A DNA stretch of 64,000 nt from CAVTWY01 sp963738615 (GTDB taxonomy: Bacteria; Pseudomonadota; Gammaproteobacteria; Burkholderiales; Burkholderiaceae_C): positions 1,488,001 to 1,552,000 of the forward strand of contig CAVTXI010000019.1 of NCBI GenBank assembly GCA_963738615.1. The letters are read 5' to 3'. The position numbers and the translations under genes were made by a program. Position 1 is the stretch's first letter, and each line of letters opens with the position of its first letter. The notes beneath the pieces were generated by a model. That model was not told the DNA's origin, made no database searches, and was given only the letters and a program-made list of their open reading frames with translations. Below, in pieces: positions 27,066 to 36,952 of this stretch.

Positions 27066-30000
27066 TCACGGCGCGATCGTCACCGCCAGCGGCGCGGCCC
27101 AATGTTTGGCCGCGTCGTTGTAGTACAGGTAGGCCGACGACGCTGGTCCCGTGTACTTGCCGGGGACCGAGGCGACGAGGTCGATGCCGATGGTCTTCGC
27201 CTCGTTCGGCTTCATGTCGCGGAAGTACAGGATGACCTCGCGCGGGCGCGTTTCGAAGAACGCGATCTGGCCTTTCTCGCGCAACTCCTTCAGCTGCCAG
27301 TTCTGAAACGTCAGGCCGCCCGGCAGGCCCAGGCGCGCCAGCGTCATCGGCTGGCCGTTGCCGGCCTTGTTCGTGATCACGGCGTTCAGGCGCACGGTTT
27401 CGCCCATCTTCACGTCCACCTTCGCCAGCGTGGCCGCCAGTTGCACTGTCGCGTCCTTTGACGACGCCGGCTCGGTCGAGCGGTACTCGACGGCGATCGA
27501 GTAGGGCAGTGGGTTCGCGTCCTTGCTGCGCAGCTCGAGCGTGTGCTTGCCGGGTGTCAGCCTATCGTCGAAGCCGGTGAAGACGAGCGGCTCGCGCTGG
27601 CCGGCGTCGAAGCTGCGCTCGGCGACGATGGTGCCGTCGATCACGAGGCTCACGGTGCCTGCGCTTGATGCAACGCGCGTGGCGTCGTCGAAGCGCGTCA
27701 TGGCTTTGAGCGCCAGCACCGTGGATTGCGTCGCGCCCCATTGGCCAAAACCGCCGCGGTTGTCTTGCAGCCACGCGATGCCTTTGCGCGCGGCTTCGAG
27801 ATGGCCGTTGCGCTTCACGTCGTCGACCTCGAGCAGCGCGAGGATCGCGAGTGCGGTCGTTTCGATGTGCAGGTTGCTGCCGCCGCTGCGCGTGATCGAG
27901 TGGTCGGCGTTCTTCCATGCACCCGATGGGTCCTGCATCGATGCGAGTCGCGTGGCGGCGGCGAGGGCGGCCTTCGACGGCGCCGTTGCGCGTTGGCGCT
28001 TCAGCAACGTGCTCGTCGCGAGCGCGAGCCGATACGCGTCGGGCGTCGCCTCGGCGAGCTTGGCCGTCTTATCGATTTCCTGGTCGAGCCCGGTCACACC
28101 AGCCGACACCAGCGCCCACGTGATGTAGGCGTCGGTCACGTCGGGCGCCGCGCGGCCGAAGCTGTCGAGCGCCTTCGCATCGCGCAAATACCCGCCACGG
28201 CCGTCGCGTCGCGACTTCAGCCACGCGGCGGTGCGGTTGATCATCGCGGGGTCGACCGCACCGTACACGTCCTTCATGTCGGCGAACTGCATCAGGCCAT
28301 ACGCGGTCAGCGCCTCGTGGCCCGGGTCGCCGCCGAACCACTCGTAGCCCTGCTTCGGCGACTCGTAGCCCGACAGCTTGCGATAGCCGCTGTCGAGCAG
28401 CTTGCCCGAGCGCTCGAGCAGCGCGGCGTCGGCCACGTCGTGCTGCTTCATGTACTGCATGATCATCACGTTCGGGTAGTTGGTCGACGAGGTCTGCTCG
28501 AAGCAGCCGTTGGGCTCGCGCAGCATGCCGTCCAGGCCCGACATCGTGGTCGACAGCATCGATGTGTAGACCTTCACCGTCGCCTGCACGCTGCCTTTGC
28601 GTGCACGGTCCAGGTCGATCTCGTGGCGCGCGTTGCCGTTGATCTGGCCCGAGCGTTCGACGATCTGCGGGAAGCCGACCGGGACCACGGGGATGCTGCG
28701 CAGCAGGTCGTCGGTCAATCCACCCGCGCGTGCCGACAAGCGCACCTGCGAGCTGCCGCGCGTGCCGGTCACGTCGAGTGGTACGAAGATGCTGCGGCGC
28801 TCGCCTGCGGGCAACGCGCCGGCGCTGTTGTTGCCGTTGCGCCGCGCATCGGCCGCCGGCGCCAGCAGCGCACCGAAGCTGGTGTCGAGCGTCACATCAA
28901 GCGCGCGTTCGCCATCGTTCGTGAGCGTGATCGGGATCAGCGGTTGATCGCCCGCCGACAGTTCGAGCGGCAGCTTCGCCGCCAGCGAGAACGGCAACGC
29001 TGACTTGAAGACTGATTCGTCGCGCCCCGCAAGGCCGCCACCGACGCCTTCGGTCATGACGCGAAACGACGTGACAGCGTCGGACAGTACGAAGCTCACT
29101 TTCGCCTGGCCCTTGGCGTCGGTTTTGATCGCTGGTGCCCAGAAAACCGTCTCACGCGAATCGTTGCGCGGGCCGCTGTAGTCGGGCGTGAACGCGGGCA
29201 CCGGGAACACGCGCGCGGGCGCCCAGCCGATTTCCTGGTTCGCCATCAGCTTGCCTTCCCTCCCCGCTGCGCGATCGAAGTCGCGGTCGGCCAAGGCCAT
29301 GTCGGCCGCTTTGGCCGCTTCGTCTTTACCGCCGAGCTGTCGGCGCAGCCTGGCATTCGCCGCGGCGCCTTCGTCGATACGGCGCTCCTCGAGCGCGGCT
29401 GGTTCGATCGGCGTCGCAGGTGGTGCCATCACCGGTGCCATGGCGACCATCGGCGGGCGTGCCTCGAAGCGCAGCTTGTCGACCTCGATGCCACCCTTCG
29501 CCAACATCACACGGGCACCGCTGGGGTTTACGCGCGCCAGCACGCTCTCGGGCTTCGTCACCGCCACCCACTCGAAGCGCCGATAGCCGCGCGCGCCCAT
29601 CAGCAGGTCCATCGATTCGGCGCTCTTCGCTTCGCTGAGGTCGAAGAAGAAGTTCGGCTCTTCGACCTTGCCGGGCAACTCGGGCTCGAGCAGCAGCTTC
29701 GACAACAGATGCCCGCTCTTGTCGTCGGCGAAGGCGATCACGGTGTCGTCGACGGCCGAGATCGCGACTTCGGCCGGCACCGGCTTGCCGCTCGCGTCGC
29801 GCGTGGTCACGCTCAGGTTCACTTGGCCGCGCGGGGTATAGCTCTTGCGGTCGAAGGTGGCCGTGATCTCGAGGCGTTCGCGGCGGTTGCGGAAGACGAG
29901 CCGCTCGGCCAGCGGGTCGAGGTTGGCGTCGAAGACGGTGACGCGCGCCACGCCAGCGGCGTTCGTGATCACAGCGGCGTTCGTGGTCCCGGCGGCGTTC

Positions 30001-31331
30001 GTGGTCCCGGCGGCGCGTTGCGTACCTTCGTCCTTCGCGCGCAGGTGCACCACACCGGCTGCGTCGTCACCTGCCTCGACCGTCGCAACGTCGATCAGCC
30101 GATCACGCAGGGTCGCGGCCACGGTCACCTTCTGCCGATCGGTGCAGCGCACCGCGACGCGCAGCGCCTGCTCCTGCCCGTCGACGTCGTCGAAGCTGCG
30201 CAGCACGCAACCGTTGGCTTCGACCAGCGGCAACGACACCCTCTCGGTGATCGTGCTCGGCCGCGTGACCTCGGCGTGGTAGCTGCGGCCCGTGGCCGGC
30301 GTGAAGCTCACGCGGCCCAGGCCGTTCTTCACGCTCGCGAAGGTGGCGACCGCGTTGCCCAGATCGTCGACCAGGCGTCCTTCGATATCCGCCGGCTTGC
30401 CATGCAGATTCTTCGCTTCGAAGTACAGCCGCGTCGGCAGCCCCGCGACCATCTTGCCGCCCTCGGGGTAGAAGGCCAGCGCGAGCTTCTTCTGCAGGAT
30501 CGGGATCGACTTCGAGATCGACTCGGTGACGCCGCCGTCTTCGACCAGCACCGTCAGCAGCCCGTCACCCGCGGCGATCGCCTTCGGCAGATCAAACTTC
30601 ACCAGCGCGTTGCCCTGCGCGTCGCTCGTCACTTTCACGCGTGGCAACTCGGTGCCGTCGACCGTGATCACTGCCGACAAGGCCTTGCCCGCGAGCGCCT
30701 CGCCGGTGGGCCTGCGCACCTCGACCGTGGCACTCACGGTTTCGCCCGCGCCGTAGGCCTTCTTCACGAACTCGAGCTTCTTCTTCAGACGCGGCGGCTC
30801 GTACGCCGACACGATCACGCCGCGTTCGGTCTTCGTCTGCCCATCGGCGGCAGTCATGCGCAACGTGTACTCGCCGCCCTGCGCTTCGGCCGGCAACTCG
30901 AAGTCATTGCCGGCGCCGCCCGCGCTGGCGCGCAGGCGCTTTCTCATCACCACCGCGCCTTTGGGCGACACCAGCTCGACGAACGTCGACATGTTGTTCT
31001 TGCCGTTGCCCTCGAGCGTTCGCGCGCCAAGGTCCCAGGCCTTGAACCAGATCGTCTCGCCGGGGCGATACAGCGGCTTGTCGACCTGAAGGTACAGGCG
31101 CCGACCGACGTTGCCGTCGAAGTACCGGGCGATCAGGTTCGGCAGGTCTTTGTCGTGCGGCGAGGGCAAGCGCGGTGTTGCGACGGGCGAGGGTTCGGCG
31201 GGTTGCGGAGGAAGCGTGCGCTTCTTCTCGGCGCCTGCCGCAACCGAGCGGTCGGGTTCGACGTTGACTTGGCCGAAGGCCGCTGCCGACAGCAGTACGC
31301 CGGCGATGGCCGGCACGATTCTTTGTCCCAT
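27066..31331 (-). CDS. Bacterial alpha-2-macroglobulin family protein with thioester
   Basis: Protein of 1421 residues with a signal peptide (MGQRIVPAIAGVLLSAAAFG). It has MG-type domains (RLYLQVDKPLYRPGETIWFK), the A2M family segment ETVFWAPAIKTDAKGQAKVS, and the thioester motif C943-F-E-Q946 in REPNGCFEQTSSTNYPNVM, followed by an alpha/alpha toroid-type domain and a terminal MG domain. Bacterial A2Ms trap attacking proteases through this thioester in the periplasm, usually beside a penicillin-binding protein PbpC; none is here. AAGGA precedes the ATG. The protein lacks a lipobox, so it may be soluble. It is divergent from the coiled-coil membrane protein gene (84-base gap). Confidence 0.87.
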   Translation of the reverse strand: MGQRIVPAIAGVLLSAAAFGQVNVEPDRSVAAGAEKKRTLPPQPAEPSPVATPRLPSPHDKDLPNLIARYFDGNVGRRLYLQVDKPLYRPGETIWFKAWDLGARTLEGNGKNNMSTFVELVSPKGAVVMRKRLRASAGGAGNDFELPAEAQGGEYTLRMTAADGQTKTERGVIVSAYEPPRLKKKLEFVKKAYGAGETVSATVEVRRPTGEALAGKALSAVITVDGTELPRVKVTSDAQGNALVKFDLPKAIAAGDGLLTVLVEDGGVTESISKSIPILQKKLALAFYPEGGKMVAGLPTRLYFEAKNLHGKPADIEGRLVDDLGNAVATFASVKNGLGRVSFTPATGRSYHAEVTRPSTITERVSLPLVEANGCVLRSFDDVDGQEQALRVAVRCTDRQKVTVAATLRDRLIDVATVEAGDDAAGVVHLRAKDEGTQRAAGTTNAAGTTNAAVITNAAGVARVTVFDANLDPLAERLVFRNRRERLEITATFDRKSYTPRGQVNLSVTTRDASGKPVPAEVAISAVDDTVIAFADDKSGHLLSKLLLEPELPGKVEEPNFFFDLSEAKSAESMDLLMGARGYRRFEWVAVTKPESVLARVNPSGARVMLAKGGIEVDKLRFEARPPMVAMAPVMAPPATPIEPAALEERRIDEGAAANARLRRQLGGKDEAAKAADMALADRDFDRAAGREGKLMANQEIGWAPARVFPVPAFTPDYSGPRNDSRETVFWAPAIKTDAKGQAKVSFVLSDAVTSFRVMTEGVGGGLAGRDESVFKSALPFSLAAKLPLELSAGDQPLIPITLTNDGERALDVTLDTSFGALLAPAADARRNGNNSAGALPAGERRSIFVPLDVTGTRGSSQVRLSARAGGLTDDLLRSIPVVPVGFPQIVERSGQINGNARHEIDLDRARKGSVQATVKVYTSMLSTTMSGLDGMLREPNGCFEQTSSTNYPNVMIMQYMKQHDVADAALLERSGKLLDSGYRKLSGYESPKQGYEWFGGDPGHEALTAYGLMQFADMKDVYGAVDPAMINRTAAWLKSRRDGRGGYLRDAKALDSFGRAAPDVTDAYITWALVSAGVTGLDQEIDKTAKLAEATPDAYRLALATSTLLKRQRATAPSKAALAAATRLASMQDPSGAWKNADHSITRSGGSNLHIETTALAILALLEVDDVKRNGHLEAARKGIAWLQDNRGGFGQWGATQSTVLALKAMTRFDDATRVASSAGTVSLVIDGTIVAERSFDAGQREPLVFTGFDDRLTPGKHTLELRSKDANPLPYSIAVEYRSTEPASSKDATVQLAATLAKVDVKMGETVRLNAVITNKAGNGQPMTLARLGLPGGLTFQNWQLKELREKGQIAFFETRPREVILYFRDMKPNEAKTIGIDLVASVPGKYTGPASSAYLYYNDAAKHWAAPLAVTIAP
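29955..30008 (-). repeat. Three 18-bp tandem coding repeats inside the alpha-2-macroglobulin gene
   Basis: Copies AGCGGCGTTCGTGATCAC (29955-29972), AGCGGCGTTCGTGGTCCC (29973-29990) and GGCGGCGTTCGTGGTCCC (29991-30008) lie in tandem. In the protein they give a Thr-Asn-Ala-Ala-rich run (GTTNAAGTTNAAVITNAAG) in a surface linker upstream of the macroglobulin domains. Being a multiple of three, copy changes would keep the frame. Confidence 0.75.
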
Positions 31332-31415
31332 GTTCCTTGCTCCGCGCGATGACTTGACATGCTTGGTACGGGGCAGGGAAGGGGAAGGGGTTAAATGCTT
31401 CGAAGGAAGGAAGCC

Positions 31416-32168
31416 ATGGTTCGCCGCGTGATCCTCGTCGTCGCCTGTCTGGGGGCTCTGCTGTTCTCAGGCATCTTCCTCGTCTCGTGGATTCATCCGA
31501 TCGTGCTCGAGCGCATCGCCCGTGAGGCGGTTCGCCTCGAGGTCGAGCGGCGGGTCGGCGAGCGCATCGAATCGCTGAGCGGCTCGCGCATGGCCGCGAT
31601 GGCGCAGAAGGCGATGGGGCGCACCGACGAGGAGATTGCGCGCGTCAGGAAGCAGCTCGCCGACAACGTGCCGGCCAAGGTCGCCGAGATCACGGCCAAG
31701 ATGCTGGACAAGGACTGCGAGTGCCGGCGCAAGCTCGAGCGCCAGTTCCGGCGCAACGCCGAAGAGCGCGTGGGGCGGCTCGAAGAGCTTCGTGATCGGC
31801 TCGCCGGTTTTGTCGAGGACGCCTACGCAAGGGTGCGCGACGGGCTGCTGCGCGAACTGCGCATCTTCAGTGGCAGCAATGCGCTTGCCTTCGGGCTGCT
31901 GGCCCTGGCCGCGTGGTTAAAAAGGGGCGCTGGCATCCAGCTTCTGTTGCCGGCGATCGTGCTCGTCGGCGCTGTTGCGATCGCTGCTGGCTTCTACGTG
32001 TTCCAACAGGACTGGCTGCACACCGTCCTTCATGGGGCGTGGGTCGGCTGGGCCTATGCCGGGTGGCTGGTCGCTGTGGTGCTGCTGTTGGGGGACATCC
32101 TGCTCAACAGGGCAAGGGTGACGAGCACGATCGTCGGCAGCATTGGCGGGTCGGTGTCGCCCTGTTGA
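31416..32168 (+). CDS. Hypothetical coiled-coil membrane protein
   Basis: Protein of 250 residues from ATG 31416, which has GAAGGAAGG at 31402-31410; the ATG at 31395 is an alternative. An N-terminal span (VILVVACLGALLFSGIFLVS) is followed by about 110 mostly charged helical residues rich in Arg and Glu (REAVRLEVERRVGERIESLS, RKLERQFRRNAEERVGRLEE), likely a periplasmic coiled coil. Three C-terminal spans follow, including IQLLLPAIVLVGAVAIAAGF and AYAGWLVAVVLLLGDILL. A CEC motif sits in the coiled part. I do not recognise the family. Divergent transcription from the alpha-2-macroglobulin gene hints at envelope function but is not proof. Confidence 0.65.
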   Translation: MVRRVILVVACLGALLFSGIFLVSWIHPIVLERIAREAVRLEVERRVGERIESLSGSRMAAMAQKAMGRTDEEIARVRKQLADNVPAKVAEITAKMLDKDCECRRKLERQFRRNAEERVGRLEELRDRLAGFVEDAYARVRDGLLRELRIFSGSNALAFGLLALAAWLKRGAGIQLLLPAIVLVGAVAIAAGFYVFQQDWLHTVLHGAWVGWAYAGWLVAVVLLLGDILLNRARVTSTIVGSIGGSVSPC

Positions 32169-32169
32169 A

Positions 32170-33225
32170 CTACCTCAACCCCGCATTGATCCTCACCAGC
32201 GCGTCCGCCCCCGGGCAAAGCTCTTCGACATCCAGCGTATTCAGCGCCTGCGCCACCGTGTTCAACCCCACGTGCATGTCCCCGGCGTCGGGGTCGACGT
32301 AGAGCAGGCCCGTCGCCACTTCCCCCTTCGCCGCCAGCGCCTGCACATGGTCCATCGCGCCGCGCCGGTCGGTGGGGTCGAAGTTGGCGTGCAGCTTGCG
32401 CAGGCGCATCACGCCGCCGTCGGCCTGCGGCAGCGTCAGCACGTCGCCCGCATCGGGGCTCGCCTTCAGCTCGACCGCAAGGTCGATGAAGTCGATGCGG
32501 TTGACCGCTTCGTTGTGCTCGCGCGCGTAGTCGTAGCTGCGCGTGCTGCCGTCGTGGTTGTTGAACGCGACGCAGGGGCTGACGACGTCGAGGAACGCCG
32601 CGCCGCCGTGCGCGATCGCGCCTTTGATCAGCGGCACGAGCTGGTCTTTGTCGCCCGAGAAGCCACGTCCGACGTACGTGGCGCCCAGTTGCAGCGCCAG
32701 CCCCACCAGGTCGATCGCGGTGTCGGCATTGACCGCGCCCTTCTTGCTTTTGCTGCCGCGGTCGGCGGTCGCGCTGAACTGGCCTTTCGTCAAACCGTAG
32801 ACGCCGTTGTTCTCGACGATGTAGACCATGCGCACGCCGCGCCGCAGCGCGTGCGCGAATTGGCCCAGGCCGATCGACGCCGAGTCACCGTCGCCGCTGA
32901 CGCCCAGGTACAGCAGTTCGCGGTTGGCGAGGTTGGCGCCGGTCAGCACGCTGGGCATGCGGCCGTGCACGGTGTTGAAGCCGTGGCTGGCGCCCAGGAA
33001 GTAGTCGGGGGTTTTGCTCGAGCAGCCGATGCCGCTCAGCTTGGCGACGCGGTGCGGCTCGATGTCGAGCTCCCACGCGGCCTGCACGATCGCGGCGCTG
33101 ATGCTGTCGTGGCCGCAACCGGCGCACAACGTCGAGACCTTGCCTTCGTAGTCGCGACGCGTGTAGCCGACCTTGTTCTTTGCCAGCGTGGGGTGATGCA
33201 GGCGGGGTTTGGCGATGTAGGTCAT
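32170..33225 (-). CDS. korB: 2-oxoacid:ferredoxin oxidoreductase beta subunit (2-oxoglutarate type)
   Basis: Protein of 351 residues from ATG 33225. The TPP-binding motif is G111-D-G-D-S to N139-N140 (LGVSGDGDSASIGLGQFAHA, MVYIVENNGVYG). Cysteines C34 and C37 (LCAGCGHD), C68 (GIGCSS) and C218 (SPCVAF) are placed to hold one [4Fe-4S] cluster, as in two-subunit OORs. With KorA it converts a 2-oxoacid and CoA to acyl-CoA, CO2 and reduced ferredoxin. It is the last gene of the operon, 19 bases after korA, and ends one base from the convergent membrane protein gene. 2-oxoglutarate is the likely substrate by family; pyruvate cannot be excluded. Confidence 0.88.
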   Translation of the reverse strand: MTYIAKPRLHHPTLAKNKVGYTRRDYEGKVSTLCAGCGHDSISAAIVQAAWELDIEPHRVAKLSGIGCSSKTPDYFLGASHGFNTVHGRMPSVLTGANLANRELLYLGVSGDGDSASIGLGQFAHALRRGVRMVYIVENNGVYGLTKGQFSATADRGSKSKKGAVNADTAIDLVGLALQLGATYVGRGFSGDKDQLVPLIKGAIAHGGAAFLDVVSPCVAFNNHDGSTRSYDYAREHNEAVNRIDFIDLAVELKASPDAGDVLTLPQADGGVMRLRKLHANFDPTDRRGAMDHVQALAAKGEVATGLLYVDPDAGDMHVGLNTVAQALNTLDVEELCPGADALVRINAGLR

Positions 33226-33244
33226 GGTGCGTGTCGTGTCGTCG

Positions 33245-35113
33245 TCAATCGTGATGGATGCGGTCACGTCGTGGTGCCACAGCCAACGCATGCACGTGCG
33301 TCGTGACGGTATCGGTGATGAAGCGCGCGGTGATCGGCGTGCCGTCGTAGTGCTGAATGCCGATCAGCCAGTCGGGGTCGATCTCGAGTTCGTTGATCAG
33401 CAGCGAACGCATCTGCCCGTCGCGGTTCTGCTCGACGACGAAGACGTGGTCATGCGTGTGGATGAACTCGCTGACGCTCTCGGGGAAGGGGAAGGCGCGC
33501 AGCCGCATCGCGTCGACGTGGATGCCTGTGCCGGCCAGGTTGTTCAGCGCTTCGTCCATCGACGGCGCGGTCGAGCCGAAATGGATGACGCCCAGCCGCG
33601 TCTTCTTCGCCGCCGCGCGTACCGCGGGCTGCGGCGCGAGATTCGCCGCGGTCGCGAACTTCTTCTGCAGCCGCTTCATGTTGTAAAGGTAGTCGGGGCC
33701 GGCCTCGGAATACGTCGCGTATGCCGTGCGCGTGGTGCCGCGCGTGAAGTAGCTGCCCTTGCTGGGGTGCGTGCCCGGCAGCGTGCGCCACGGAATGCCA
33801 TCGCCGTCGACTTCCTTGTAGCGGCCGAAATCGAAGCCGGCCTCGAGCTGCGCCGCGGTCAGCACCTTGCCGCGGTCGTAGCGACGCTCGTCGCTCCACT
33901 GGAAGGGTTCGCACAGGCGCTGGTTCATGCCGATGTCGAGGTCGGTCATCAAGAAGATCGGCGTCTGAAGGCGTTCCGCGAGGTCGAATGCCGCAGCGCT
34001 CATCTCGAAGCACTCGTACGGGTCTTGCGGGAACAGCAGCACGTGTTTGGTGTCGCCGTGCGACGCGTACGCGCACGCGAGGATGTCGGCCTGCTGTGTG
34101 CGCGTGGGCATGCCGGTGGACGGGCCGCCGCGCTGCACGTTGATCAGCACGACCGGAATCTCGGCGAAGTAGGCCAGGCCGAGGAACTCGGTCATCAGCG
34201 ACACACCGGGGCCTGACGTGGCGGTGAACGCGCGCGCGCCGTTCCAGCCGGCACCGACCACCATGCCGATGGATGCCAGTTCGTCCTCGGCCTGCACGAT
34301 CGCGTACTTGGCTTTGCCGTCGACGTCGGTGCGCAGCTTCTTGCAGTAGCTCGCGAACGCCTCGGCGACCGACGTGCTGGGCGTGATCGGGTACCACGCG
34401 CAGACGGTGGCGCCGCCGTACACGCAACCCAGCGCCGCGGCTGCGTTGCCGTCGACGAAGATGCGGTCGCGCACCGCGTCGGCCCGACGCACCTTCAGCC
34501 CGCAACCTGGCCCGCCGCCGGACCCTCGTGGGTGCGGCATCAGGTGTTCGCGCGCGAAGCTCGCGCCTGACTGCAACGCGCGCACGTTGCTTTCGAGCAG
34601 CCGCTCCTTGCCCTTGTACTGCTCGCTCAGCAGCTTTTCGACGACGCCGGTGTCCACGTCGGTCAGCACCGTCAGCGCACCCAGCACCATGATGTTCTTG
34701 AACAGCGTGCGCTGCCGCGGGTCTTCGTAGGTGGCGTTGCAGATCGCGGTGGCCGGCATGCCGATCACGTTGATGTCTTCGCGCACCTCGCCTTTGCGCA
34801 GCGGCTTCGTGCTGTCGTAGAACAGGTAGCCGCCGGGGCCGATCTCGGCCACGTCGATGTCCCACGTCTGCGGGTTCATCGCGACCATCATGTCGATGCC
34901 GCCGCGCCGGCCCAGCCAGCCGGCTTCGCTGACGCGCACCTCGTACCACGTGGGCAGGCCCTGGATGTTGCTGGGGAAGATGTTGCGCGGGCTGACCGGT
35001 ACGCCCATGCGCAGCACCGCTTTGGCGAACATCTCGTTGGCCGACGCCGAGCCCGAGCCGTTGACGTTGGCGAACTTGATGACGAAATCGTTGATGCCTT
35101 CGATGCGGTTCAT
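33245..35113 (-). CDS. korA: 2-oxoacid:ferredoxin oxidoreductase alpha subunit, gamma-alpha fusion (2-oxoglutarate type)
   Basis: Protein of 622 residues from ATG 35113. The first 200 residues (INDFVIKFANVNGSGSASAN, AEIGPGGYLFYD) are the gamma domain. The alpha part follows with GCVYGGATVCAWYPITPSTS, QAEDELASIGMVVGAGWNGA, TSGPGVSLMTEFLGLAYFAE and VVLINVQRGGPSTGMPTRTQ, the substrate- and TPP-side signatures of OORs. The start overlaps the stop of the upstream flavoprotein gene (ATGA), so translation is probably coupled. With korB it forms the catalytic enzyme. This fused gamma-alpha form is typical of KGOR in both aerobic and anaerobic bacteria. Confidence 0.9.
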   Translation of the reverse strand: MNRIEGINDFVIKFANVNGSGSASANEMFAKAVLRMGVPVSPRNIFPSNIQGLPTWYEVRVSEAGWLGRRGGIDMMVAMNPQTWDIDVAEIGPGGYLFYDSTKPLRKGEVREDINVIGMPATAICNATYEDPRQRTLFKNIMVLGALTVLTDVDTGVVEKLLSEQYKGKERLLESNVRALQSGASFAREHLMPHPRGSGGGPGCGLKVRRADAVRDRIFVDGNAAAALGCVYGGATVCAWYPITPSTSVAEAFASYCKKLRTDVDGKAKYAIVQAEDELASIGMVVGAGWNGARAFTATSGPGVSLMTEFLGLAYFAEIPVVLINVQRGGPSTGMPTRTQQADILACAYASHGDTKHVLLFPQDPYECFEMSAAAFDLAERLQTPIFLMTDLDIGMNQRLCEPFQWSDERRYDRGKVLTAAQLEAGFDFGRYKEVDGDGIPWRTLPGTHPSKGSYFTRGTTRTAYATYSEAGPDYLYNMKRLQKKFATAANLAPQPAVRAAAKKTRLGVIHFGSTAPSMDEALNNLAGTGIHVDAMRLRAFPFPESVSEFIHTHDHVFVVEQNRDGQMRSLLINELEIDPDWLIGIQHYDGTPITARFITDTVTTHVHALAVAPRRDRIHHD

Positions 35114-36952
35114 GCGGCGGCTCCCGAAGTCGCAAGTGGTTTGCCCAGGTCGCGGCTCGCGGGCCCGGCCTTCGTCGTGAGCAGCAGGAACTTCTGCATG
35201 TCCCATGCGCCGGTGGGGCAGCGTTCGGCACACAGGCCGCAGTGCAAGCAGACGTCTTCGTCTTTCACCATCACGCGGCCGGTCTTCAGCGGCGTGCTGA
35301 CGTACAGCGCCTGATCCGCATTCAGCGCCGGGGCCTTCAGGCGCTGCCGCAGATCGGCGTCGTCACCGTCGGCGGTGAAGGTGATGCAGTCGGTCGGGCA
35401 GATGTCATAGCAGGCGTCGCACTCGATGCACAGCTTTTCGCTGAACACGGTCTGCACGTCGCAGTTCAGGCAACGCCGCGCTTCGTTGAACGCGGTCTCG
35501 AGGTCGAAGCCCAGTTCGACTTCGACCTTGATGCTTTTCAGCGCGCGTTCGGCCGCTTCCCACGGCACCTTGTTGCGCAGGTCATTCGTCGGCGCGTTGT
35601 CGTAGCTCCACTGGTGGATGCCCATCTTCTGCGACATCAGGTTCACGTGCGGGGCAGGGCGCTGCCAGACGGCTTCGGTGTGCAGCAGGCGGTCGATCGA
35701 CACCGCAGCTTCATGGCCGTGCGCGACCGCGGTGATGATGTTCTTCGGGCCGAAGGCCGCATCACCGCCGAAGAACACGTTCGGCACCGTCGACTGGAAG
35801 CTCTTCGCGTCGAGCACCGGCAGGCCCCGATTTGTCGAAATCGACGCCCGAGTCGCGTTCGATCCAGGGGAAGGAGTTCTCCTGCCCAACCGCAACGAGC
35901 ACGTTGTCGCAGTCGAAGACCGCATCGGGCTCGCCGGTAGGCACCAACGAACGGCGACCCTTGTCGTCGTACACCGCCTTCACGATCTCGAAGCTCATGC
36001 CGGTCAGCTTGCCGTTGCCGTCGTGAACGAACGCCTTCGGCACGTGGAAGTTGATGATCGGAATGCCTTCGTGCTGCGCGTCTTCCTTCTCCCAGGGTGA
36101 CGCTTTCATCTCGTCGAAGCCCGAGCGCACGATCACCTTCACGTCGTCGGCGCCGAGCCTGCGCGCAGAACGGCAGCAGTCCATCGCGGTGTTGCCGCCG
36201 CCGAGCACGATCACGCGCTTGCCGATGCTGGTCACGTGGCCGAACGACACCGACGCAAGCCAGTCGATGCCGATGTGGATCGACGCTGCGGCTTCCTTGC
36301 GGCCGGGGACGTCGAGGTCACGCCCGCGCGGCGCGCCGCAACCGATGAAGATCGCGTCGTAACCCTGCGTCAGCAGGGCCTTCATCGAGTCGATGCGCTG
36401 CCCCGACTTGAACTCCATGCCCATGCCGAGGATGTAGCCGCACTCTTCGTCGATCACCGATTCGGGCAAGCGGAAGCGCGGGATCTGCGTGCGGATGAAG
36501 CCGCCGGCTTTGGCCTCGCCGTCGAAGATCGTCACCGCGTAGCCCTGATGCGCGAGGTCGCGCGCCACGGTCAACGAAGCGGGCCCCGCACCGACGCACG
36601 CCACGCGCTTGCCGTTCTTCGGCGCCGCCTGCGGAATCCGCGCGCGGACCTCTTCGCGTTTGAAGTCGGCAGCGACGCGCTTCAAGCGGCAGATGGCGAC
36701 CGGTTCCGGTTTCGCGAGGTTCTCTTCCTCGACGCGCGATCGTCGACACGCGGGCTCGCAAGGCCGGTCGCACGTGCGGCCCAGCACGCCAGGGAAGACG
36801 TTGCTGACCCAATTGACCATGTAGGCATCGTCGAAACGACCCTGCGCGATCAGGCGGATGTATTCGGGAACGGGGGTATGGGCGGGGCACGCCCATTGGC
36901 AGTCGACGACCCGATGGAAGTAGTCCGGGTCGGACACGTTGGTGGCTGGCAC
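35110..36952 (-). CDS. FAD-dependent NAD(P)H oxidoreductase with C-terminal ferredoxin domain (GltD-like), frameshifted at 35825-35828
   Basis: A GTG start at 36952 has AGGAG eight bases upstream. Domains in order: N-terminal Fer4_20-type Cys-rich region (CQWACPAHTPVPEYI, CDRPCEPACRR), FAD-binding GAGPAS motif, NAD(P)-binding VIVLGGGNTAMDCC, FAD-site FGGDAAFGPKN, then two [4Fe-4S] ferredoxin motifs (CIECDACYDICP, CLHCGLCAERCP). The frame breaks at DKSG; one extra G in a run of four (+ strand 35825-35828) restores SGLPVLD and a 613-residue protein. It likely passes electrons between ferredoxin and NAD(P). It overlaps korA; Thauera aromatica has a similar KorABC set, in which the third subunit links the enzyme to NADP. 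Confidence 0.85.

Noticed and set aside
34374..34730. Plus-strand frame opposite korA
   Set aside because: A shadow of the strongly conserved korA coding sequence, with no family match or start signal.
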